Source: a virus. From it: a DNA stretch of 64,000 bases. The stretch covers positions 1 through 64,000 of IMG/VR virus record IMGVR_UViG_3300026571_000427. One strand, written 5' to 3'. Below are positions 43,090 through 50,239 of the stretch, piece by piece (the stretch's first letter is position 1; the number at the start of each line of letters is the position of its first letter). The notes under the pieces are model-generated. The model was not told the origin of the DNA, did not search any database, and saw only the letters and a program-made list of their open reading frames with translations. The position numbers were made by a program, and so were the translations under genes.

Positions 43090-43113
43090 AAGTAGACTCC
43101 TAAGTGTATTGTC

Positions 43114-44082
43114 ATGGATTTTGTTGATGTTAAATACATCAATTTGATTTCTTCCAGATTTCAAAAATTTAAAAAGGTAAAGCACAACCTTTATAATTTT
43201 CGTTGTCCTATTTGTGGAGATTCTCAAAAGAATAAGAATAAAGCAAGGGGATATTTGTATCAGGTAAAAAATAATACAAATTTTAAATGTCACAATTGCG
43301 GTCTCAATATATCCTTTAATAACTTTTTAAAACAAATTGATACTGCAATATACAAACAATATACATTTGAAAAGTTTAAGGAAGGTCATACTGGAAAAAA
43401 CTTTACTGTAGAAGAACCAGTATTTAAATTTGAGGCACCTAAGTTCAAACCAAAATTAAATCTACCTAAAGCATCAGCAAATACTGACGCAAAGAGTTAT
43501 TTGGAAAGTAGAAAATTAAATCCAGATAACTATTATTACGCCGAAAAATTTAAGGAGTGGACTAACTCTCTTCACCAAACATTCGACAGCACAGATAAAG
43601 ATGAACCAAGGATTATCATTCCTTTGTTCTATCAAAATAATCTAGTCGGGTTTCAGGGAAGAGCACTTGGTCCCAGCAAGGTAAAATACATTACAGTAAT
43701 GCTTAACGATGACGCACCAAAAATCTATGGTCTCGATGAAGTCCAAAAAAGTGAAACTGTCTACATCACCGAAGGTCCATTCGACTCAACTTTCATTCGC
43801 AACTCGATTGCTCTTTGCGGAGCTGACGGTGATATTACTAAGTGGAATATTCGCGATTGTGTTTGGATATACGATAACGAACCACGTAATGCAGAAATCC
43901 ACTCTAGAATCTCCAGAGTTATTAGTAGTGGACAAAAAGTTGTCATCTGGCCCTCAAGAATAAAAGAAAAAGATATTAATGATATGGTTTTATCTGGACT
44001 AGATGTTCAGTCTGTGATAGAATCAAATACTTACTCTGGATTAGAAGCAAAACTTAAATTTACTACCTGGAAGAAAATATGA
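43114..44082 (+). CDS. 61: DNA primase gp61
   Basis: 322 aa (T4: 342 aa). Zinc-binding domain FRCPICGDSQK...FKCHNCG at about residues 29-69, then a TOPRIM domain with VYITEGPFDSTF near residue 218 (E-G-x-x-D). Makes primers with helicase gp41. Overlaps nrdA by 4 bases. Confidence 0.94.
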   Translation: MDFVDVKYINLISSRFQKFKKVKHNLYNFRCPICGDSQKNKNKARGYLYQVKNNTNFKCHNCGLNISFNNFLKQIDTAIYKQYTFEKFKEGHTGKNFTVEEPVFKFEAPKFKPKLNLPKASANTDAKSYLESRKLNPDNYYYAEKFKEWTNSLHQTFDSTDKDEPRIIIPLFYQNNLVGFQGRALGPSKVKYITVMLNDDAPKIYGLDEVQKSETVYITEGPFDSTFIRNSIALCGADGDITKWNIRDCVWIYDNEPRNAEIHSRISRVISSGQKVVIWPSRIKEKDINDMVLSGLDVQSVIESNTYSGLEAKLKFTTWKKI

Positions 44083-46376
44083 GCAACGGTACAAAGGTTA
44101 AAAAGCGTGATGGTCGAATTGAGTCTCTTGACTTAGACAAGATGCATTTGATGGTCGAAGAGGCATGTAAGGGTCTTGCAGGTGTATCTGCGAGTCAAGT
44201 TGAAATGACTTCTGGCATTCAATTTTATGATGGTATTACTACGGGGGAGATTCAGGAAATTTTGATTCGCTCTGCTAGTGACTTGATTGATTTGGATCAT
44301 CCAAATTATCAGTATGTTGCTGCTCGTCTTCTTTTGTTTGCTGTTCGTAAGCAACTTTATGGAAAGATGAAAGAACTCCCAACTCTAGAGCAACACATTT
44401 ACCAATGTGTTAATCATGAAGTTTATGATAATGACATTTTCAATAAGTACTCGAAAGAAGAGATTGATAGGGCTGATTCATATATTGATCATGACCGCGA
44501 CTATCTCTTCACTTATGCGGGTTTACGTCAAGTCGTTGATAAGTACCTTGTGCAAGATAGAAGCGGCGGTGGAGTATATGAAACTCCGCAGTTCATGTAT
44601 ATGATGATTGCTTTGACTATCTTTGCTGAGTATCCAAAAGAAACTAGAATGTCATATGTAAAGAGGTATTATGACGCAATCTCCAAACACAAAATCAACA
44701 TCCCAACTCCCATCATGGCAGGAGTTAGAACGCCACTTCGACAATTTGCTAGTTGTGTTCTTGTTGATGTTGATGACACCCTCGATTCTATCTTTAGCAG
44801 TGATATGGCTATTGGTCGATACGTTGCACAGAGGGCGGGAATCGGCATCAACGCTGGTAGGATCCGTGGCATCAACAGCAAAATCAGAGGGGGAGAAGTT
44901 CAACACACGGGTGTTGTACCATTTCTCAAGAAGTTTGAAGCAACTGTCAGATGTTGCACGCAGAATGGCATACGAGGTGGATCCGCGACAGTCCACTTCC
45001 CAATCTGGCACCAAGAAATAGAAGATATTTTAGTCCTTAAGAATAACAAGGGAACGGAAGATAATCGTGTCCGCAAACTTGATTACTCCATTCAAATTAG
45101 CAAGTTGTTCTATGAAAGATTTATTCAAGACGGTGAGATCACGCTTTTCTCTCCACATGATGTCCCTGGACTTTATGATAGCTTTGGACTCCCTGAGTTT
45201 GATTCTCTCTACGTACAATATGAAAAAGATCCGTCCATTGCGAAAAAAACTATTAAAGCACAAGAACTCATCCTTAGCCTTCTTAAAGAACGCGCAGAGA
45301 CGGGTCGAGTCTACATTATGAATATTGACCACTGCAATTCTCATTCTTCTTTTAAAGACAAAGTTAATATGAGTAATCTTTGTCAAGAGATTACTCTTCC
45401 AACAGACCCTCTTCAGCATATTGATGACAAGATGGGTGAGATTGCACTTTGCATTCTTTCTGCAATTAATGTTGGAAAGGTAAAGTCTGATGAAGAACTT
45501 GAAGAACTTTGTGACCTTTCTGTTCGCGGTTTGGATGAGTTGATTGATTATCAAAATTACCCCGTGGATGCGGCAGAAATCGCCACCAAGGCGCGTCGTT
45601 CTCTTGGTATAGGGTTTATAGGGTTAGCGCACTATTTGGCAAAACTTGGGTTTAATTATGATTCCCAAGAAGCATGGGATGCAGTTCATGGTTTATCCGA
45701 ATCATTCCAGTATTATCTTCTAAAAGCATCTAATCAACTTGCTAAAGAAAAAGGATATTGCGAATACTTTGGTCGCACTAAGTATGCTGATGGAATTCTT
45801 CCAATTGATACTTACAAAAAAGATGTAGATGAAATTTCTTCTGTTCAACTTCAGCATGATTGGGAAACTCTTAGAGCATCCATCTTGGAACACGGTCTCA
45901 GGCACTCAACACTGTCCGCACAAATGCCTTCGGAGAGCAGTTCCGTTGTGTCAAATGCAACCAATGGAATTGAACCTCCTCGCGGATTCTTGTCCGTTAA
46001 GAAAAGTAAAAAGGGACCACTCAAACAGATTGTTCCACAGTATCATACCCTCAAGAATGCGTATACGCTTCTTTGGGATATGCCTAGTAACCGTGGTTAT
46101 ATTAATATTGTTGCTGTGATGCAAAAATTCTTTGACCAAGCAATCTCAGGCAACTGGTCCTATAACCCGGAGAATTATACGGATAATGAAGTCCCAGTGT
46201 CCGTGATGGCACAAGACTTTTTGACTACATACAAGTACGGGTGGAAGACTTCTTACTACCAAAACACTTATGATATTAAAACTGATGAGGTAGTAGAAGA
46301 GAAACCCAATCTTCAAGATTTGTTAAGTGAGTTAAGTTCAGTAGAGGAGGGAGAGTGTGAATCCTGTGCAGTTTAA
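44079..46376 (+). CDS. nrdA: Ribonucleotide reductase large subunit NrdA
   Basis: Class Ia alpha subunit, 765 aa (T4: about 754 aa). N-terminal ATP-cone VKKRDGRIESLDLDKMHLMV. Active-site cysteines in QFASCVLVD, SNLCQEI and the HCNSHS region. C-terminal redox pair ECESCAV. With NrdB it makes deoxynucleotides from host ribonucleotides. Follows primase in one unit and overlaps nrdB by 20 bases. Confidence 0.97.
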   Translation: MSNGTKVKKRDGRIESLDLDKMHLMVEEACKGLAGVSASQVEMTSGIQFYDGITTGEIQEILIRSASDLIDLDHPNYQYVAARLLLFAVRKQLYGKMKELPTLEQHIYQCVNHEVYDNDIFNKYSKEEIDRADSYIDHDRDYLFTYAGLRQVVDKYLVQDRSGGGVYETPQFMYMMIALTIFAEYPKETRMSYVKRYYDAISKHKINIPTPIMAGVRTPLRQFASCVLVDVDDTLDSIFSSDMAIGRYVAQRAGIGINAGRIRGINSKIRGGEVQHTGVVPFLKKFEATVRCCTQNGIRGGSATVHFPIWHQEIEDILVLKNNKGTEDNRVRKLDYSIQISKLFYERFIQDGEITLFSPHDVPGLYDSFGLPEFDSLYVQYEKDPSIAKKTIKAQELILSLLKERAETGRVYIMNIDHCNSHSSFKDKVNMSNLCQEITLPTDPLQHIDDKMGEIALCILSAINVGKVKSDEELEELCDLSVRGLDELIDYQNYPVDAAEIATKARRSLGIGFIGLAHYLAKLGFNYDSQEAWDAVHGLSESFQYYLLKASNQLAKEKGYCEYFGRTKYADGILPIDTYKKDVDEISSVQLQHDWETLRASILEHGLRHSTLSAQMPSESSSVVSNATNGIEPPRGFLSVKKSKKGPLKQIVPQYHTLKNAYTLLWDMPSNRGYINIVAVMQKFFDQAISGNWSYNPENYTDNEVPVSVMAQDFLTTYKYGWKTSYYQNTYDIKTDEVVEEKPNLQDLLSELSSVEEGECESCAV

Positions 46377-47547
46377 AATTTCTTCAACAGAAGAACCTCA
46401 AACAAATATTAAAGGAATGACTGTTTTTAATACTGAAAAAGTTGACACCAAAAAACAACCAATGTTTTTTGGTAAACCACTTGGGGTTCAAAGATACGAT
46501 TCATACAAATATCCTATTTTTGATAAACTAACCACTCAGCAACTTGGATACTTCTGGAGACCCGAAGAGGTGTCTCTCCAGAAGGATCGTGGAGATTATC
46601 AAACACTTCGCCCTGAACAGAAGCACATTTATACTTCTAACCTGAAGTATCAGATTATGCTTGATTCTGTTCAGGGTCGTGGTCCTGGTATGGCATTCAT
46701 TCCATACTGCTCACTCCCTGAGTTAGAAGCATGTATGGAAGTGTGGGGATTTATGGAGATGATCCATAGTCGCTCATACACTTACATTATCAAGAACGTA
46801 TATTCAGACCCATCTGAGGTGTTTGATACTATTATTGGTGATGAGCGTATTCTGGAACGTGCTAAGAGCGTCACAGAGTCTTATGATGACTTTATTCAAT
46901 CTGCACAGAATTATGGTACTTCCGAAACTTGGAAGCAACAACTTGAAGGAGTCACATACGCAAGGGAAAATCTCAATGATGTCAAACGAAAACTGTACAG
47001 AGCAGTCGCAAACGTTAATATTCTTGAAGGTATTCGCTTCTACGTTAGTTTTGCTTGTAGTTTCGCCTTTGGTGAACTTAAGCTTATGGAAGGATCTGCT
47101 AAAATCATCTCTCTTATCGCAAGAGATGAAAACCAACACTTAGCACTTACTCAGAACATTCTGAATAAGTGGAGAGAAGGTGATGATCCAGAAATGCAAA
47201 AGATTATGAAAGAAGAAGAGGAATGGACTTATAAGATGTTTGATCGTGCTGTAAACGAAGAGAAGAAATGGGCAGATTATCTGTTCAAAGATGGCAGCAT
47301 GATTGGATTAAACGACAAACTTCTTCAACAATATGTTGAATGGGTAGCAAATAGAAGACTTAAAGCAATTGGACTAAAACCCCAATACGATATTTCAGCA
47401 AACAATAATCCACTTCCTTGGACACAGCACTGGATTTCCTCTAAAGGTCTCCAGGTTGCTCCCCAGGAAACGGAAGTCGAGAGTTATGTAGTCGGCGGAA
47501 TCAAACAAGATGTTACCAAAAATACTTTCGCAGGATTCCAATTATGA
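46357..47547 (+). CDS. nrdB: Ribonucleotide reductase small subunit NrdB
   Basis: Class Ia beta subunit carrying the di-iron tyrosyl radical, up to 396 aa (T4: 388 aa). Iron ligands are visible in EACMEVWGFMEMIHSRSY and ARDENQHLALTQ. The GTG at 46357 has a strong GAGGAGGG site, but the ATG at 46417 (MTVFNTEKVDTK) gives an N-terminus closer to relatives and also has AAAGGA. The 3' end is shared with a small gene in another frame. Confidence 0.95.
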   Translation: MNPVQFKISSTEEPQTNIKGMTVFNTEKVDTKKQPMFFGKPLGVQRYDSYKYPIFDKLTTQQLGYFWRPEEVSLQKDRGDYQTLRPEQKHIYTSNLKYQIMLDSVQGRGPGMAFIPYCSLPELEACMEVWGFMEMIHSRSYTYIIKNVYSDPSEVFDTIIGDERILERAKSVTESYDDFIQSAQNYGTSETWKQQLEGVTYARENLNDVKRKLYRAVANVNILEGIRFYVSFACSFAFGELKLMEGSAKIISLIARDENQHLALTQNILNKWREGDDPEMQKIMKEEEEWTYKMFDRAVNEEKKWADYLFKDGSMIGLNDKLLQQYVEWVANRRLKAIGLKPQYDISANNNPLPWTQHWISSKGLQVAPQETEVESYVVGGIKQDVTKNTFAGFQL

Positions 47548-47659
47548 TGAATGGTGTGAACAGGAAATTCTGAACGCATACAAAGAAGCAGCAGAATGTG
47601 ATGAGTTTATGTTTGGAGATTATGACTTTTGCAAAGAATGGTTAGGTGAGAATACTTAA
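47510..47659 (+). CDS. Tiny acidic protein overlapping the nrdB 3' end
   Basis: 49 aa (MLPKILSQDSNYDEWCEQEI...), in the +1 frame, sharing 38 bases with nrdB. It is acidic with three cysteines and an aromatic pattern CDEFMFGDYDFCKEW that looks selected, not random. The terminator after it fits its stop. Function unknown. Confidence 0.55.
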   Translation: MLPKILSQDSNYDEWCEQEILNAYKEAAECDEFMFGDYDFCKEWLGENT

Positions 47660-47672
47660 TCTCATATAGATA

Positions 47673-47697
47673 GGGGAAGTTATCCTTCCCCTTTTTT
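47673..47697 (+). terminator. Terminator after the nrdAB unit
   Basis: GGGGAAG pairs with CTTCCCC around TTATC, followed by six Ts. A weak promoter-like TTAGGT-17-TATAGA (47642-47670) would start RNA in the left arm. Confidence 0.85.
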
Positions 47698-47859
47698 ATG
47701 TCTAAAAATCAACTGACTAAAGATGAAATTAAAGTTCGTGTTTTGAAATTAAAAGACAATCTTTATAAAGATCATATTAGACCCGAAATGGATATGAAAG
47801 GACTTGCTCATAAATATCTGAACGAAGTTCTTGATATTATTGATGAGTACAGATATTGA
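47698..47859 (+). CDS. Small helical protein
   Basis: 53 aa, charged (SKNQLTKDEIKVRVLKLKDN). Its ATG comes immediately after the T-run of the terminator and it overlaps the next gene by 17 bases. All-helical by eye. Function unknown. Confidence 0.6.
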   Translation: MSKNQLTKDEIKVRVLKLKDNLYKDHIRPEMDMKGLAHKYLNEVLDIIDEYRY

Positions 47860-48286
47860 CTATGAGAATCCTTGGACCTACAATGGAAAAGAATTTGGTT
47901 CGAGTGATATTCAGGATTATTTTGGTTTCGTATATCATATTCATTGCAACAAAACTAATCGTGACTATATTGGTCGAAAATATTTCTGGAGCTTCCGCAC
48001 ACCGAGAGGAAAATCTAGAAAGGTTAAGGCAGAATCTGATTGGAAAAAATACTATGGTTCATGTCCAGAACTCAAAGAAGATATAGAGAAATATGGTAGG
48101 GAGAATTTTACGCGCACTATTTTATCATTACATAAAACAAAGGGCAAAACAAACTTTGAAGAAACAAGGCAACTCTTCTTCAACAATGTTCTCACAGAAT
48201 CCCTTGACAGTGGAGTGCCCAGATACTACAATAGCAACATCCTCAACAGGTACTTCCGAAAGGACTATTATGAACGCAACGACTGA
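47843..48286 (+). CDS. GIY-YIG (Seg/UvrC-like) endonuclease
   Basis: 147 aa from MSTDIDYENPW. FGFVYHIHCNKTNRDYIGRK carries the G-x-Y...Y-I-G motif, and KYGRENFTRTILSL the helix typical of phage GIY-YIG nucleases. A late C-terminal FEETRQLFFNNVLTE carries the Glu. It lies within a run of small overlapping genes, without the isolated late promoter of the other nucleases here. Homing or a host-DNA nuclease role are both possible. Confidence 0.8.
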   Translation: MSTDIDYENPWTYNGKEFGSSDIQDYFGFVYHIHCNKTNRDYIGRKYFWSFRTPRGKSRKVKAESDWKKYYGSCPELKEDIEKYGRENFTRTILSLHKTKGKTNFEETRQLFFNNVLTESLDSGVPRYYNSNILNRYFRKDYYERND

Positions 48287-48446
48287 AGATATTGTTGCTC
48301 ATGTTAGGTCATGGTCTCTTGACCGTGCCGCTGATATGAGCATTCCTAAAGAGGATGCACGCGCAATTCTTGCTGAGTTTTATGAGTGGATTGAACCGGA
48401 AGATGATGAACTTGAGATTGTCTCTCTAGAACCTGAAGATTACTAA
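48270..48446 (+). CDS. Small acidic protein
   Basis: 58 aa (MNATTEDIVAHVRSWSLDRA...), ending in a Glu/Asp-rich tail. Overlaps the nuclease by 17 bases. Probably helical. Function unknown. Confidence 0.65.
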   Translation: MNATTEDIVAHVRSWSLDRAADMSIPKEDARAILAEFYEWIEPEDDELEIVSLEPEDY

Positions 48447-48476
48447 ATAAACTTTTAATAAAATTTGAGAAAAAAA

Positions 48477-48659
48477 ATGACAGAACAGCAGCAACATCTA
48501 CAACAACTTTTAGAACAAAGAGTTAAACTTGAATCAGAAATTAATCAAAACAGAGAACTTTTTTGGAAAGTTCAAGGAGCTATTGAGTATCTAACACAAA
48601 TTGGAGTTACTTTGCCAGAGCCAGAATCCAAAGAAACTTCTGAAGAAGTGGAATCTTGA
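48477..48659 (+). CDS. Small coiled-coil protein
   Basis: 60 aa from MTEQQQHLQQLLEQRVKLES, almost entirely one coiled coil, followed by an acidic tail. A poly-A stretch and no clear Shine-Dalgarno lie upstream. Its 3' end contains the -35 box of the next promoter. Function unknown. Confidence 0.68.
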   Translation: MTEQQQHLQQLLEQRVKLESEINQNRELFWKVQGAIEYLTQIGVTLPEPESKETSEEVES

Positions 48660-48684
48660 CAGATTCTAAATAAAAACTTATAAT
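48656..48684 (+). promoter_or_regulatory. Consensus sigma70 promoter with 5' stem-loop
   Basis: TTGACA, 17 bases, TATAAT, overlapping the stop codon of the coiled-coil gene. The predicted RNA start (about 48691) is the first base of the hairpin AACCCACC-ATAA-GGTGGGTT. Confidence 0.8.
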
Positions 48685-48690
48685 GTTTAT

Positions 48691-48713
48691 AACCCACCAT
48701 AAGGTGGGTTTTC
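48691..48713 (+). terminator. Hairpin at the start of the lysozyme-gene RNA
   Basis: AACCCACC pairs perfectly with GGTGGGTT around ATAA, followed by TTCTT. It can act as terminator for upstream RNA or as a 5' stem-loop for RNA from the promoter just before it. Confidence 0.8.
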
Positions 48714-48755
48714 TTGTAATGAGACTTTGAGTGACAATTAGAGCCGTGGAAAGTG

Positions 48756-48783
48756 CCCTTTGAGAAAAGGGTGTACCCCCTTT
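48756..48783 (+). promoter_or_regulatory. Two mutually exclusive hairpins
   Basis: AAAGGG (48766-48771) can pair either with CCCTTT upstream (48756-48761, GAGA loop) or with CCCTTT downstream (48778-48783). Such a three-strand choice is a possible RNA switch in the leader of the lysozyme-like gene. Confidence 0.45.
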
Positions 48784-48813
48784 CTATACGGATGTAGAGT
48801 TCAATTAATTTTA

Positions 48814-49467
48814 ATGCTAAACTTCTTTACTGTAGCCGTTCCTCTTTTAGCAATGGTTACAACCAATACGGCATCACTGCCTTTCTCTAGTTATAAACTG
48901 CAAGGTCCTCCTCCCCCAGTGGATGAAAAACCTTATTCTATTATTAAAGAGTTTGAACCCGAGAAGACAGCAATCCTAGAGGTTGCACCACCAAAGCCAA
49001 AAGAGAAAAGACTAATTTGTAAAGGGTGTAATGAACATGAGAATGCTACCCTGGCATTTTTCCAGGATCGTGGTATTAGAGACAGAAACGCCCTTGCTAC
49101 CATCATGGGCAATATTAGACAGGAATCAACATTCGTGCCTAACATTTGTGAAGGTGGTAGTAGAACCTCATACTATAATTGTGGAAGAGGTTATGGTTTG
49201 ATACAATTTACTTCTGCTTCTCGTTATTATGGACTGGGTGCTTTTGCTAAAAAAATAGGAGGTAATCCTTCTACTGCTGATACTCAACTTCGGTATATTA
49301 CTACTGAACCACAATGGAAGAGTATTGAAAACAGAATGAAAGTTTCTGGAAAATCTATTGATAGGTATATGAATTATGCCTACGAATGGATTGGATGGGG
49401 ACACCATGGAGCAAGAACACAATATGCTTATGACTATGCTAAACGATTGGTTCTTGCTGATGTCTAA
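48814..49467 (+). CDS. Lysozyme-like protein with N-terminal membrane anchor
   Basis: 217 aa. A hydrophobic N-terminus (MLNFFTVAVPLLAMVTTNTA) acts as signal or signal-anchor, then a Pro-rich spacer (about 30-80), then a tail-lysozyme-type domain: LAFFQDRGIRDRNALATIMG, NIRQESTF with a candidate catalytic Glu, and GYGLIQFTSASRY. This domain type cuts peptidoglycan. A signal-anchor would suit an endolysin released without or with a holin, while the domain is commoner in tail-tip proteins. Leader RNA has unusual hairpins. Confidence 0.78.
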   Translation: MLNFFTVAVPLLAMVTTNTASLPFSSYKLQGPPPPVDEKPYSIIKEFEPEKTAILEVAPPKPKEKRLICKGCNEHENATLAFFQDRGIRDRNALATIMGNIRQESTFVPNICEGGSRTSYYNCGRGYGLIQFTSASRYYGLGAFAKKIGGNPSTADTQLRYITTEPQWKSIENRMKVSGKSIDRYMNYAYEWIGWGHHGARTQYAYDYAKRLVLADV

Positions 49468-49507
49468 ATAACTTTACCTGACTTGCTGACACTTTTCAGG
49501 TGGGATT

Positions 49508-49530
49508 GGAGTGCTTCGGCACTCCTTTCT
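49508..49530 (+). terminator. UUCG terminator after the lysozyme-like gene
   Basis: GGAGTGC-TTCG-GCACTCC followed by TTTCTT. Confidence 0.9.
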
Positions 49531-49532
49531 TG

Positions 49533-49540
49533 TATAAATA
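49533..49540 (+). promoter_or_regulatory. Late promoter box TATAAATA
   Basis: Exact consensus, 24 bases before the ATG at 49565, inside the 11-base inverted repeat. Confidence 0.68.
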
Positions 49541-49564
49541 GTAATGTCAGCAAGTTAGAGTAGT

Positions 49565-50224
49565 ATGAAACACTTTTATGTGTATTATTCCTATGAGGAA
49601 TATGGAAGAGGTTATATTGGAAAAAGAGAATGTAAATGTCTTCCAGAAGAAGATGTAAGTTATTTTGGAAGTTTCAAAGATAAAACTTTCAATCCAACTC
49701 AAAAAATAATATTAGAAACTTTTGGGAGTGTTGAAGAAGCACTTGAAGCAGAATGTGCTCTCCACGATTTTTATGAAGTAGATAAAAATCCACACTTTGC
49801 TAATAGGGCAAAACAAACTTCTACTGGATTTTATTGTAATAAAGGTGCTGGTGAAGAAGCAAACAAGAAAAGAAGTGAGTTGATGAAAACAGAATACAAT
49901 CCTATGAGTAATCCAAAACTCAAAGAGAAAGCAAGAAAAAACTTGATTAGAACTTTGAGTAATCCAGAAATGAGAAAACTAAAAAGTAGAGTTGGAAAGA
50001 AAGCACACAATCGTCCAGAAGTAGTTGAGAACCATAGACAGGCAGCACTCAAATCTCATCAAAATCCAGAAACAAAAAGAAAACATATTGAGGCAAAACT
50101 TGGTGAGAAAAATCCTTGTTATGGTAAAAAGTGGATTACAAATGGAAATGAAAACAAATACATAAACTCTATTGATGAAGTTCCAAGTGGTTTTTGGTAT
50201 GGTAGAGTTTTCATAAATACCTAA
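49565..50224 (+). CDS. GIY-YIG homing endonuclease with NUMOD repeats
   Basis: 219 aa. FYVYYSYEEYGRGYIGKREC is the catalytic motif, and EEALEAECALHDFYEV carries the conserved Glu. Two NUMOD3-like units follow (NPMSNPKLKEKARKNL and a second basic repeat), and the C-terminus KKWITNGNENKYINS...GFWYGR is a DNA-binding motif usual in phage homing nucleases. Expression appears limited to the late phase by the inverted repeat upstream. Confidence 0.87.
   Translation: MKHFYVYYSYEEYGRGYIGKRECKCLPEEDVSYFGSFKDKTFNPTQKIILETFGSVEEALEAECALHDFYEVDKNPHFANRAKQTSTGFYCNKGAGEEANKKRSELMKTEYNPMSNPKLKEKARKNLIRTLSNPEMRKLKSRVGKKAHNRPEVVENHRQAALKSHQNPETKRKHIEAKLGEKNPCYGKKWITNGNENKYINSIDEVPSGFWYGRVFINT
50212..50219 (+). 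promoter_or_regulatory. Late promoter box
   Basis: CATAAATA overlapping the end of the nuclease gene, followed by CCTAAAAAGTACTTA, 21 bases before the next ATG. Confidence 0.6.
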
Positions 50225-50239
50225 AAAGTACTTATAAAG

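Larger units (their letters stand above)
49481..49555 (+). promoter_or_regulatory. 11-base inverted repeat around terminator and late promoter
   Basis: ACTTGCTGACA (49481-49491) and TGTCAGCAAGT (49545-49555) are perfect complements. They enclose a UUCG terminator and TATAAATA. The right arm ends 9 bases before the ATG of the nuclease, covering its ribosome-site region in read-through RNA. Confidence 0.7.
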
